Shown: positions 5,022 through 12,657, numbered from the stretch's first letter. The stretch is 12,898 bases of DNA from Ruminococcus sp. UBA4275 (GCA_002395085.1 DGVV01000098.1:39707-52604); one strand, 5' to 3'. The notes: generated by a model from the sequence alone, not told the origin. Made by a program: numbers and translations.

Positions 5022-7673
5022 TCAGGTAAACGGCTTGAGCTTCGCGAGATGCTGAAGCAGAGCAGTCAGATCCAGCGGTGTGACACCCGCCTTGCCGTCG
5101 CAGTCAGCATTCTTCTCACCCTGAGCGGTCAGAGCAGCATTCATATCGCCGCCGACAAAACGTGCCAGACGCACAGCATCCTTGACATCAACAATGCCGT
5201 CCTCATTGACATCTCCGCGCAGCGTGCTGGTTTTCTCATTAGAATCGGTAATCTTCGTAGTGGTTGTCGTAGTGGTTGTCGTAGTGGTTGTCGTGGTCGT
5301 CTTGACGTCTTGTGCCTCTTCGAGTTCCGGCATCGTGCCGTCCGGTTCGATACCGCCGATCAGCTTATCGCCGTCATAAACGCAGATGTAGTTGTTGCGC
5401 ACCTCCGGCGGATCAAGTGCAAAGAATGCCGTATTGCTCTCAAAGACCTTCAGTTCCTTGTAGCTCGGATCGTTCGTGGGATCCCACTTGTCGCCGTAGT
5501 AGAAGCCCAGCTCAAACTGCACCTTCTTGCCGCAGTTGATGAAGTTATAGCCGTCGTAGGTCAGTTCCACATAGGCGATCTTCGGATCTTTGTCCCACTT
5601 CTTCGGCGCACTCAGCGTACCTTCATGCTCGCCGGAAGTCTCCATCAGAACCTGATCGTACAGGATCTTAGCCGTAACATTCGCGAGATTGGAAATCTCG
5701 GAAATATCGAAATAGTAGCGGATCTTCATATCCTGCGGGGGCTTCGGTGCGCTGCTCTTGGCACGCAGGGAAACCTGCGTCACGCCCGAACCGTCATCCT
5801 TCATAATATCAACGCCGCAAGCCTCCACATAGGTATCCTTGCCGCCGCCTGCGCCGCCTTCACCGTCGCCTGAACCTCTGCCGCCGTCATCCTCAGGCGG
5901 GAAGTTCGGGGTGATCTTCTGCTGATCTGCCAGTTCATCCTTATAGTGCAGGTACAGACCCGCAGCAGCACCGGGGCAGGCAGCATTATAGTCGATCGTG
6001 ACTTCGTTGTAGATCCAGTCTTTCGTGATGTCGTTGTGGCCGTCATTTGCATCAGGGCCGCCGCAGAGTGCGCCGAACAGCACATAAAGCTGCTGATCCG
6101 GATCTTCACACTTGGTCAGGCCGGATGCCGCACGGTGATGCGGATATGCTGCGGAATTCTCATCAAAGCCGGTCAGGAAGCAGCGCGGGCCGTGGTTCGT
6201 GCCTTCCGTTGCAACCGGATTGCCGTCCTTATCCTTCTTCTGCGAGGTTTCAAGATAGGTGATGTCATTCTTGCCGAGGATGTACTCCATCTGACCCTTT
6301 GCCCATTCCGTGAAGGAATAATCCGGCAGTGCGACGTGTGCGTCCTCCGTGTACTTGTCCTTGCCCTGATTGTACTTGTCGTAAACCAGCATGGTGAACT
6401 GTGCCGCGGTGTTATAACGGCAGGAACCCCATGTATCCAGCCAGAAGTAACCCTGCGGGGTGATCTTGCCAAGCTTGCCGCTCATATAGCCGCAGTAGCC
6501 CTTTGCGCATTCTCCCCAGAAGTCAATCTTCTCATACGGGCTCTTCTGATTGACAGTGATGTACTCCATCGCCAGATCAGAGAGACCATTCGGATTGCTT
6601 TCATAGGTTTTGCCGGATTTGTAGGTTTCCGAGATGATGCCGAGCAGCAGGTTGACACCGTTCCACATATCGTTCCAACAGTAGACATAGCTGGGAGATG
6701 CGTAGTAATCCACCAGCGGAAGTGCAAGATCAATGTACTTCGTATCGCCGGTAATCAGATACAGCCAGCAGGCTGCGAAGCAGTAGTCATCTTCCCACTT
6801 CGTCGAACCGTAGTAGGCATCCGGACCCTGCGTGGCATCCGCCTTAGCCTTCGGATTCTCCGTTGCAAACTCAAACAGCGCCTTGCCGTAATCCAGACAC
6901 TTCTCTGCATATTCCGGATCGGTGTCCTTGAAATTGAAGTAGTTGATCAGCAGGCAGGCTGCGGTTTCCGCCACATTACAGGTTGTCGGGTTCTCCGGTG
7001 TCGCAAACCATGCCGGACGGTTCATCGTGTCATTCTGCGGGAGCTGCCAGTAAGCGTGGTCAATATCGCCGTCGCCCACCTGATAGCAGAAGCACTTGAC
7101 CTTGCCGTCCTTGTCGCGGAAGGTGCAGCGCATGAAGTAATCACAGAAATGGCGGATGATGGTTTCAACGTGTTCCTGCTCTCCGCATTCGATGTAGGCA
7201 TCGCGGAATTCGCGGTAGCCCCAAGAGACCGTTGTACCGGCATACGCCTCCGGCAGACCGAACTTGACGTGGTCACCGGCATCGTGATAACCGCCGGACA
7301 CGTCAACTGTGCCGTCCTTCTTGCCGGTATTGAGAATGTCATAATTCTCCTTGATGAACGCCTCAGAAAGGTTCGTACCCACTTCCCCTTCTGCAATCGA
7401 AAAGGACTCCATCGTTTTCAGCGGAACTTCCGCATCATAGGTGTGACAGTTTGCACGCCACGCAAAGCGGCTGTGATCCTCCACTTCCGGACCGCACATA
7501 TTCGCATCGTAAAAATGAAGCGAATATTGCAGCGCCTTCGCGAAGTTGTCGTAGTCTCCGGCAGCGTCTGTCACAAGTGCGCCCGCCGGAAACGCCGAAA
7601 GCGACATCGCAGCGGTCAGAACAGACAACGCACCTGCGATTGCACGAATCGGCTTTCTGTGTTTCAAATCCAT
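5022..7673 (-). CDS. GH9 cellulase with CBM3-like module and C-terminal dockerin (883 aa)
   Basis: Secreted endoglucanase, probably processive, for a cellulosome. The start at 7673 follows GAGGAGGG by 7 bases; the longer frame to 7715 adds 14 residues upstream of this site. Residues 1-32 are a signal peptide. The GH9 domain spans about 38-580: VSGGYHDAGDHVKFGLP holds the catalytic base region (D131, D134), PHHRAASG (510-518) ends GH9 signature 1, and DWIYNEVTIDYNAA holds the acid E557. Signature 2 differs from the textbook pattern only by His546 where an aromatic is usual. A Gly/Asp/Glu-rich linker (595-613) leads to a CBM3-like module (614-780: MKIRYYFDISE, KIAYVELTYDG, VQFELGFYYG). The GH9-CBM3c order is typical of processive endoglucanases. 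A 15-Thr linker (792-806) precedes a dockerin (818-883) very like that of the pectate lyase, again with an unusual second calcium loop. Confidence 0.93.
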   Translation of the reverse strand: MDLKHRKPIRAIAGALSVLTAAMSLSAFPAGALVTDAAGDYDNFAKALQYSLHFYDANMCGPEVEDHSRFAWRANCHTYDAEVPLKTMESFSIAEGEVGTNLSEAFIKENYDILNTGKKDGTVDVSGGYHDAGDHVKFGLPEAYAGTTVSWGYREFRDAYIECGEQEHVETIIRHFCDYFMRCTFRDKDGKVKCFCYQVGDGDIDHAYWQLPQNDTMNRPAWFATPENPTTCNVAETAACLLINYFNFKDTDPEYAEKCLDYGKALFEFATENPKAKADATQGPDAYYGSTKWEDDYCFAACWLYLITGDTKYIDLALPLVDYYASPSYVYCWNDMWNGVNLLLGIISETYKSGKTYESNPNGLSDLAMEYITVNQKSPYEKIDFWGECAKGYCGYMSGKLGKITPQGYFWLDTWGSCRYNTAAQFTMLVYDKYNQGKDKYTEDAHVALPDYSFTEWAKGQMEYILGKNDITYLETSQKKDKDGNPVATEGTNHGPRCFLTGFDENSAAYPHHRAASGLTKCEDPDQQLYVLFGALCGGPDANDGHNDITKDWIYNEVTIDYNAACPGAAAGLYLHYKDELADQQKITPNFPPEDDGGRGSGDGEGGAGGGKDTYVEACGVDIMKDDGSGVTQVSLRAKSSAPKPPQDMKIRYYFDISEISNLANVTAKILYDQVLMETSGEHEGTLSAPKKWDKDPKIAYVELTYDGYNFINCGKKVQFELGFYYGDKWDPTNDPSYKELKVFESNTAFFALDPPEVRNNYICVYDGDKLIGGIEPDGTMPELEEAQDVKTTTTTTTTTTTTTTTKITDSNEKTSTLRGDVNEDGIVDVKDAVRLARFVGGDMNAALTAQGEKNADCDGKAGVTPLDLTALLQHLAKLKPFT
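5257..5301. repeat. 12-bp minisatellite encoding the cellulase Thr linker
   Basis: GTAGTGGTTGTC is repeated three times exactly (5257-5268, 5269-5280, 5281-5292), then GTGGTCGTC continues the pattern. On the coding strand all of it is Thr codons (ACA/ACC/ACT/ACG mix), forming the linker between the CBM3 module and the dockerin. Confidence 0.85.
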
Positions 7674-7725
7674 AAAAAATCCCTCCTCTATATTCAGGCG
7701 CCCGCAAATGGGCATTCCTATTTAT

Positions 7726-7754
7726 AGTATAGCACACTTTACAGAAAAATACAA
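7726..7754 (-). promoter_or_regulatory. Promoter of the GH9 cellulase gene
   Basis: Minus strand TTGTAT (7749-7754), 17-bp spacer, TATACT (7726-7731) with TGC just upstream as an extended -10. It gives a leader of about 45 bases ending in the GAGGAGGG ribosome binding site. A short dyad, GAAAA-A-TTTTC, lies at 7778-7788 between this promoter and the divergent tRNA promoter. Confidence 0.7.
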
Positions 7755-7797
7755 GAGTGCTGCTGAAATTTGCGCGAGAAAAATTTTCCGAAACCCC

Positions 7798-7826
7798 TTG
7801 ATTTTTTTCCGGAAATGTGTTATAAT
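7798..7826 (+). promoter_or_regulatory. Promoter of the tRNA pair
   Basis: TTGATT (7798-7803), 17-bp spacer, consensus TATAAT (7821-7826) preceded by TGT. It lies about 40 bp upstream of the mature tRNA-Ser. Confidence 0.8.
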
Positions 7827-7864
7827 ATGAAAGCTGACGTTTTAAGACGTTTGCAGAACCGCAC

Positions 7865-7955
7865 GGAGATGTATCGAAGTGGTCATAACGAGAACGACTC
7901 GAAATCGTTTGAGCGGTAAAACGCTCCGTGGGTTCGAATCCCACCATCTCCGCCA
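7865..7955 (+). tRNA. tRNA-Ser (anticodon CGA)
   Basis: Acceptor arm GGAGATG pairs with CATCTCC. The anticodon stem AACGA/TCGTT holds the loop CTCGAAA, so the anticodon is CGA, reading UCG. The long variable arm (GAGCG, GTAAAA, CGCTC) is typical of serine tRNAs. The T arm GTGGG-TTCGAAT-CCCAC is intact, the discriminator base is G and the CCA end is encoded (7953-7955). Confidence 0.96.
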
Positions 7956-7958
7956 AAC

Positions 7959-8034
7959 GGGGCATTAGCGCAGCTGGGAGCGCACCACACTGGCAGTGTG
8001 GGGGTCACGGGTTCGAATCCCGTATGCTCCACCA
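7959..8034 (+). tRNA. tRNA-Ala (anticodon GGC)
   Basis: The 76-nt gene starts 3 bases after tRNA-Ser. Acceptor GGGGCAT pairs with ATGCTCC, leaving the G3-U70 pair that marks alanine tRNAs. Anticodon stem CCACA/TGTGG holds the loop CTGGCAG, so the anticodon is GGC, reading GCC. The T arm ACGGG-TTCGAAT-CCCGT is intact, the discriminator is A and CCA is encoded. Confidence 0.96.
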
Positions 8035-8044
8035 ATTTAATTTC

Positions 8045-8090
8045 ACGAAATACGCTGTTTCTGAGATTACTCGGAGACAGCGTATTTCGT
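8045..8090. other. Long 21-bp hairpin after the tRNA pair
   Basis: Two 21-base arms (8045-8065 and 8070-8090) pair along their whole length around the loop ATTA; the outer 14 pairs are perfect Watson-Crick (ACGAAATACGCTGT with ACAGCGTATTTCGT). No T-run follows, so it is not a standard terminator. It could be an RNA-processing signal for tRNA 3' maturation, or an inverted-repeat remnant. Confidence 0.75.
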
Positions 8091-8137
8091 TATGAAACCG
8101 GTCTTGGACACTGTTTGTACACTGCGGAGAAATTTTT

Positions 8138-8176
8138 GAGGGGCTTGCTGTATTCGGCAACCCCCTCTTTCTTTTT
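8138..8176 (+). terminator. Intrinsic terminator of the tRNA operon
   Basis: GAGGGGCTTGC (8138-8148) pairs with GCAACCCCCTC (8157-8167) with one mismatch and an 8-base loop, followed by TTTCTTTTT. From here to the protease promoter (8177-8293) I see no gene or clear signal. Confidence 0.8.
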
Positions 8177-8293
8177 CCGCTTTTGCTGACAATACCGTCC
8201 GGCAGCCATACATCCCATCACAAATCAGTCAGAAGCGAATCCGAAATTCTATCACGAAAATGCCCCCTGCTATTCTCAATTCCGGTTTCTGAC

Positions 8294-8322
8294 TTGACGG
8301 AATAATGAAAATATGCTATACT
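8294..8322 (+). promoter_or_regulatory. Promoter of the protease gene
   Basis: TTGACG (8294-8299), 17-bp spacer, TATACT (8317-8322) with TGC upstream as an extended -10. It gives a leader of roughly 57 bases. Confidence 0.8.
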
Positions 8323-8341
8323 AAAAATATAACAAAAATGT

Positions 8342-8366
8342 ACCTTGCCGGAATCATCCGGAAGGT
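8342..8366 (+). promoter_or_regulatory. Leader hairpin next to the protease ribosome binding site
   Basis: ACCTT and CCGGA (8342-8352, one bulged G) pair with TCCGG and AAGGT (8357-8366) around the loop ATCA. The 10-bp stem ends a few bases before the ribosome binding site GAGAAAGG, so it may set mRNA stability or translation. Its right arm includes TCCGGAAGG, complementary to nine bases of the candidate small RNA (3078-3086). Confidence 0.5.
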
Positions 8367-8385
8367 CAGAGAAAGGATGTTGCGT

Positions 8386-11300
8386 ATGCGTTACAAGAAG
8401 AAGTGTTTTGCTGCATTGCTTGGGACACTGCTGGCGATACAATGTATGCCCTTTGTCCCCCTGCCTGTTTCGGCAGAGAGTGAATCTCTCCCTGAGCAGA
8501 CCGTGACCGGCGAGCAGATCCGTTCCGCGATAAACTTCCTGCTCACAAACACAGATGATATAAAGCTCAGCATAAACGAATCCTTCGACATCAATTCGGA
8601 CGGCTGCATCAACGCGATTGATGTCACCCTCCTCAAGCAGCAATTTCTGGCACAGCAAGAGAAGGCCATTGCGCACTATTGCAGCATCTCCGAGCTGATA
8701 CAGGAAAACGACGGCGATCAGAATTCCGATGAGATTCACTCCATGCGTGTCATTGTCAGGACGGAGGCAGATAAAGACTTTTCCTGCTTCCGCCCCACAA
8801 ACGTCATTTCAGGGTCGGATCACATCTATGTGCTGCAATTTGAATCCGCAGAACAGGCAGATAACTGTGTAGATGCCCTTCTGGGCAGCGAAGGGATCGT
8901 CTATGTTGAACATGACGATTATATTTCGCAGACTGTGCAGCCTTCTGCTGCCGGCGATGCAGCGTCCGCCGATTCGCTTTCATGGGGTGTGAAGGCGATG
9001 GGCGCTGATCTGTATGCTGATTATCTGCATACGAATTACGACGGCTCTGTTGTGGTCGCGGTCATAGATACCGGTGTTGCGCCGCACAGCTTTATCGGTG
9101 ACCGCCTTCTCCCCGGATATGACTTTGTGGACAGCGATGATGATCCGTATGATCTGAATAGCCACGGCACGCACGTTGCCGGCACGGTTGTGGACTGTAC
9201 ACCCGGACTGAATGTGAAAATCCTGCCTTTGCGTGTTCTGAACAAGTCCGGGTTTGGCTCCTATCTGAATATCGGAAACGCCATCCGCTATGCGGCGGAT
9301 CACGGTGCAAATGTCATCAACTTGAGCCTTTCCGGCAAGGGCTGTTCAAATTATATGGATGATTCCGTGGACTATGCCATTGCGCATGGCGTAACAGTTG
9401 TCTGCGCGGCGGGCAATGACAGCAAAAATACTGCCGAATACTGTCCGCCGCACATCAAAGACTGCATTGTCGTTGCTGCGTGTGATGCGCAGTATGACCC
9501 GGCGTATTTTACAAATTACGGCAGCAGCGTGGATGTGATTGGTCCCGGCGTCAGCGTCCTAAGCAGTGTTCCCGGTGAAGAATATGCTGTACTCAGCGGT
9601 ACGTCGATGTCAACACCGCATATCGCTGCCGCAGCCGCGATGGTCAAAATCGCCAATCCGCAAATGTCTCCGGCAGAGATTGCGGAACTGCTCAAAAAGA
9701 CCTGTCTGGATCTTGGTGATCCCGGATGGGATCCGATCTACGGCTCCGGTTTCCCGCAGCTTCAGGAACTCATCAAAGAAACGTCTGATATTACGCCGGA
9801 ACTCAGCATTTCGGAGACATCAGCAACGCTGTCCGTGGGGGAACAGCTGCATCTCACAGAATCCCATATTCCGAAGGTTCTGGATGTAGTATGGAGTTCC
9901 TCCAATTCCAAAATTCTCACGGTTGAGGACGGCACTGTCAGAGCAATTGCGGCGGGAACTGCAACCGTAACCGCAACTGTTTTCAACGGCAAAAGGAACG
10001 CCTCCGCAAACTGCAAGGTGACGGTAACAAATAGCAGCGATACAATCCTGAGTTCCGGATCCTGCGGTGAAAATATCACCTACACCCTCGACGGAAACGG
10101 TCTGCTCACGCTGAGCGGTACCGGAAAAACGGATCGCTATTCCTCTCCCGGTTACTCCAAACTTACCATAGGCGGTGAAATCCGTCCGGAATCGCCGTTT
10201 GCCAACGATGCGCGGATCAAACGAATCAAGGTGGAGGAGGGAATCACAGCCCTCAGCGACGGCGTATTCTACGGCTGTTCCTCCCTGTTTGATGTCGAGC
10301 TTCCTGCATCCCTGACCGCAATTGAGAACGGCGCATTGGGCGGCTGTACGGCACTGGAGGAAATCTGCCTGCCTTCCGGCCTGAAAACGATCGCCGGCGT
10401 TTCCCAGCAGGCGTATTGCGCTTTCATGAACAGCACATCTTTGAAGAAAATCACGGTCGATCCTGAGAACCCCGACTTCGCAGATGATGACGGTGCGCTC
10501 ATCAGCAAAGACGGAAAAACCCTGTACTACATCCCGTATGCCAAAACCGACTATATCATCAAGGATGGCGTTCAGACACTGAGCTTCGGCTGTGCCTATC
10601 AGCACACGGAGCTGCGCGAGCTGATCCTCCCGCAGTCTGTGACAACCATCCAGGACTGGGCATTCAGAGAATGTACAAACCTGAGCGCCGTCGCGCTGGG
10701 GAACGGTGTCAGAAAAATCGGGCAGTATGCATTCTATCAAACAGCGCTTACCTCTGTGAACATTCCTTACTCCGTGATGGAGATTGGCCGCTATGCCTTC
10801 GGAGAGTGTCAGCTCAACAATGCGGTCTTCGATATGCGGGGCACGCTGCCGCTGTACGTCAGTTCTGATGCATTCAACGAAAACAGCGGACTGGAAGAGC
10901 TTCTTCTCCCGGAGAGATTATCTGAGATCGGCAGCAGCCTGCTGCACTGCGACGTTCCTGCGGTAAAAATGAGAAATCCGGCAGTCCACCTGAACAAGGA
11001 TAGTTTTTCTCAGCAGACAGTTCTTTACAGCTACAGCGGCTCTACCGCAGAAGCCTACGCCGCTGCAAACGAAATGGAATTTGTGAATCTTGATTCGGAC
11101 TATACGCAGAAGACAAACGGTGTTTTCGGAAACGGTTATACGTGGTCGATTGACAGTGACGGTGTCCTCAGTATTTCGCTCGATGGAGATATGCTGACCT
11201 ACGAAGGAATCACCTTCTCGCCGTATGCGCCGTGGGCGCTCGCCGGCAACAGAGCCAAGGCCGTGCAGCTTGACGGTACGCCCTCCAGTATCTGCAATTA

Positions 11301-11616
11301 CGCTTTCTCCAATATGCCCCTGCTTGAATCGGCTGCATTTCCGGAAACGGTCAAAACAATCGGCAGAGATGTATTCACAGGCAGCGGAATCAAGGAAGTG
11401 ACCATTCCTGAGTCGGTTCAGAAGATCAGCGAGTATGCGTTCCGCGGTGCAGATCAGATTGAAAAGGTCACGTTCCTGCCATATCGTTTCAGCTGGGATT
11501 ATATGACAACATTACATGATGTCCTTCCCGAAGATGCTGTCATCTGCGGTCACAGCGGATCAACCGCAGAAACCTTTGCAAAGAAATTCAATCACACATT
11601 TATTCCGCTTGAATGA
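8386..11616 (+). CDS. Secreted subtilisin-like (S8) protease with dockerin half-repeat, Big-2-like domain and BspA-type LRRs (1076 aa)
   Basis: Predicted surface or secreted serine protease. The start at 8386 fits GAGAAAGG 9-10 bases upstream; an in-frame ATG at 8377 overlaps that site. Residues 1-30 are a signal peptide. Residues 42-90 hold one helix plus one canonical calcium loop (DINSDGCINAID, 68-79), half of a dockerin. Residues 118-180 look like an I9 inhibitor propeptide (YVLQFESAEQAD, VYVEHD). The S8 domain spans about 198-465 with the full triad: D228 in AVIDTG, H260 in NSHGTHVAGT, S407 in SGTSMSTPH, and oxyanion N344 in AAGND. Residues 470-550 are Big-2-like. Two LRR_5 blocks follow (555-903 and 908-1076), each opening with a YTLDGNGLLTLSGTG-like strand motif and ending with a SGSTAEA/TF cap. 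Monocistronic by its promoter and terminator. Substrate unknown. Confidence 0.9.
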   Translation: MRYKKKCFAALLGTLLAIQCMPFVPLPVSAESESLPEQTVTGEQIRSAINFLLTNTDDIKLSINESFDINSDGCINAIDVTLLKQQFLAQQEKAIAHYCSISELIQENDGDQNSDEIHSMRVIVRTEADKDFSCFRPTNVISGSDHIYVLQFESAEQADNCVDALLGSEGIVYVEHDDYISQTVQPSAAGDAASADSLSWGVKAMGADLYADYLHTNYDGSVVVAVIDTGVAPHSFIGDRLLPGYDFVDSDDDPYDLNSHGTHVAGTVVDCTPGLNVKILPLRVLNKSGFGSYLNIGNAIRYAADHGANVINLSLSGKGCSNYMDDSVDYAIAHGVTVVCAAGNDSKNTAEYCPPHIKDCIVVAACDAQYDPAYFTNYGSSVDVIGPGVSVLSSVPGEEYAVLSGTSMSTPHIAAAAAMVKIANPQMSPAEIAELLKKTCLDLGDPGWDPIYGSGFPQLQELIKETSDITPELSISETSATLSVGEQLHLTESHIPKVLDVVWSSSNSKILTVEDGTVRAIAAGTATVTATVFNGKRNASANCKVTVTNSSDTILSSGSCGENITYTLDGNGLLTLSGTGKTDRYSSPGYSKLTIGGEIRPESPFANDARIKRIKVEEGITALSDGVFYGCSSLFDVELPASLTAIENGALGGCTALEEICLPSGLKTIAGVSQQAYCAFMNSTSLKKITVDPENPDFADDDGALISKDGKTLYYIPYAKTDYIIKDGVQTLSFGCAYQHTELRELILPQSVTTIQDWAFRECTNLSAVALGNGVRKIGQYAFYQTALTSVNIPYSVMEIGRYAFGECQLNNAVFDMRGTLPLYVSSDAFNENSGLEELLLPERLSEIGSSLLHCDVPAVKMRNPAVHLNKDSFSQQTVLYSYSGSTAEAYAAANEMEFVNLDSDYTQKTNGVFGNGYTWSIDSDGVLSISLDGDMLTYEGITFSPYAPWALAGNRAKAVQLDGTPSSICNYAFSNMPLLESAAFPETVKTIGRDVFTGSGIKEVTIPESVQKISEYAFRGADQIEKVTFLPYRFSWDYMTTLHDVLPEDAVICGHSGSTAETFAKKFNHTFIPLE

Positions 11617-11653
11617 GGACAGTCCGGATTTCCTGAGAATGCAACAATAAATA

Positions 11654-11691
11654 AAGCGGACCGGTTTCCGATCAAACCGGTTCGCTTTTTT
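11654..11691 (+). terminator. Intrinsic terminator of the protease gene
   Basis: AAGCGGACCGGTTT (11654-11667) pairs with AAACCGGTTCGCTT (11674-11687) over 14 bp with a single G-U pair, loop CCGATC, then a T-run to 11691. Confidence 0.88.
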
Positions 11692-11751
11692 GTACCGGAA
11701 GCAAATTGCCGCCAATTGTTTCCGCTGCAATTTCCCGTTTCACCGGTTTTC

Positions 11752-11780
11752 TTGACTTTCTCAGCCGTGTGTGCTATAAT
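11752..11780 (+). promoter_or_regulatory. Promoter of the membrane protein gene
   Basis: TTGACT (11752-11757), 17-bp spacer, consensus TATAAT (11775-11780) preceded by TGC. It predicts a leader of about 95 bases before the coding region. Confidence 0.83.
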
Positions 11781-11813
11781 TCTGCGTGGAGATTCAGCAT
11801 GAGGATTTCCTGC

Positions 11814-11865
11814 GGATTGATCGGAACAATCCAATGCATTTGTCAGCCGATATGATCTGCATATC
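11814..11865 (+). promoter_or_regulatory. Two small leader hairpins upstream of the membrane protein gene
   Basis: GGATTG/CAATCC (11814-11819 and 11827-11832) and GATATG/CATATC (11849-11854 and 11860-11865) each form 6-bp stems in the long untranslated leader. They are too short to assign to a known riboswitch and could be chance. Confidence 0.3.
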
Positions 11866-11879
11866 ACATAACGGAAAGA

Positions 11880-12578
11880 GTGAAAAACTTGAAATACAAA
11901 TACCAAAATGAAAAACTGAGAGAACGTGTGACAGAAGATTCCTATATGGTTCCGATCAACCTGTTCTGTTTAATATCGGGACTGATCCTATGTACGGTCA
12001 GTATTGTCCTGACTATCAGGGATATGCGCGCGGACAGCGCAAACGGCTTCTGGAAGATTCTGAGTGAACGGCATCCGGTCGGGCTTGGCTTCGGAATCAC
12101 GTTCCTGATCGCTGCCGCCGTGTTCATCCATGAGAGCCGCGGTTTCAATATGCTGAAGCATCTGCATCCTGCCTGCGGAAGCAAACGGTATACGCCGGAG
12201 GAAATCGACGCAGAAGCAAACAGCCCCGATGCGAAATGGTACAGCAGCTATGACATTTTCGTCACGCCGAATGTCCTGATCGGCACGAACAGAGGCTTGA
12301 CGGTTGTTGCATACAGCGACATCCAAAAGGTATATACGAGCAGCCGCTCTCATACGGAACCAAAGAAAATGCCCGGCGGCGGATGGCCCATCTCCGCCTA
12401 TCTTCTCGCAAAACCGGGGAAGGAGTATAAAACGCAGCGTGTCATCATCATTACAAAGAATCACAGGCGGCTTATCCTTTGTGAAGAAAAAAACGACCCG
12501 ACAGATCTGCTTCGGAAGATCATCGAAGAAAAATGCGGACCGGGCGTGTGGCAGGAGGACGGCGTACCGGACAAATGA
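11880..12578 (+). CDS. Two-TM membrane protein with cytoplasmic C-terminal domain, function unknown (232 aa)
   Basis: I do not recognise the family. A charged N-terminus (1-22) precedes two hydrophobic spans (about 24-46 and 67-84), then a soluble domain (about 95-232). The soluble part has alternating beta-type strands (YDIFVTPNVLIG, LTVVAYSDIQKVYT, QRVIIITKNHRRLILC) and ends in a helix (TDLLRKIIEEKCG), a pattern like PH-type domains of small bacterial membrane proteins. With both ends inside, the domain would face the cytoplasm. The start is uncertain: GTG at 11880 sits almost on the GGAAAGAG site, while in-frame TTG at 11889 has better spacing; the choice changes three residues. It has its own promoter and stands alone. 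A role in envelope function is a guess. Confidence 0.75.
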   Translation: MKNLKYKYQNEKLRERVTEDSYMVPINLFCLISGLILCTVSIVLTIRDMRADSANGFWKILSERHPVGLGFGITFLIAAAVFIHESRGFNMLKHLHPACGSKRYTPEEIDAEANSPDAKWYSSYDIFVTPNVLIGTNRGLTVVAYSDIQKVYTSSRSHTEPKKMPGGGWPISAYLLAKPGKEYKTQRVIIITKNHRRLILCEEKNDPTDLLRKIIEEKCGPGVWQEDGVPDK

Positions 12579-12622
12579 TACTATGTGTCCGGAGTCCGCA
12601 AAAAGTCCGCCTGCAAAATCAA

Positions 12623-12657
12623 AACAGGCTTTTCTGAGCGCATCAGAAAAGCCTGTT
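12623..12657. terminator. Perfect 15-bp hairpin, better terminator on the minus strand
   Basis: AACAGGCTTTTCTGA (12623-12637) and TCAGAAAAGCCTGTT (12643-12657) pair without a mismatch around the loop GCGCA. On the minus strand the stem is followed by TTGATTTTG, a usable T-rich tail; on the + strand the following bases are CAGTCTG. It may end the membrane protein transcript from the left and a leftward transcript coming from beyond the window. Confidence 0.65.

Noticed and set aside
5257..5301. Short regular repeats considered as a CRISPR array
   Set aside because: Units are 12 bp, contiguous, without spacers, and encode a Thr linker in frame.
4866..5873. A 335-residue + strand frame across the rqcH/cellulase junction
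   Set aside because: It crosses a terminator and overlaps two convincing minus-strand genes; no family resemblance.
5946..7727. A 593-residue open frame on the + strand opposite the GH9 cellulase
   Set aside because: It lies wholly antisense to a gene with full GH9 motifs, has no ribosome binding site or promoter of its own, and its composition (many Ile, Val, Arg, Cys) is what the reverse strand of GC-biased third positions gives.
7435..7965. A 176-residue minus-strand frame running through the tRNA-Ser gene
   Set aside because: Its first residues are translated tRNA, and it covers two promoters and the cellulase N-terminus in another frame.
7865..8034. The tRNA pair as an attachment site for an integrated element
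   Set aside because: No integrase gene and no direct repeat of a tRNA 3' end were found in the window.
9820..10740. A 306-residue minus-strand frame opposite the protease
   Set aside because: Antisense shadow of the Big-2 and LRR coding sequence.
11799..11855. A possible 18-codon leader peptide (ATG at 11799) with GGAG 7 bases upstream
   Set aside because: The GGAG would fall at the very 5' end of the transcript predicted from the TATAAT at 11775, leaving little room for ribosome binding, and no repeated codon or attenuator structure supports a leader-peptide role.
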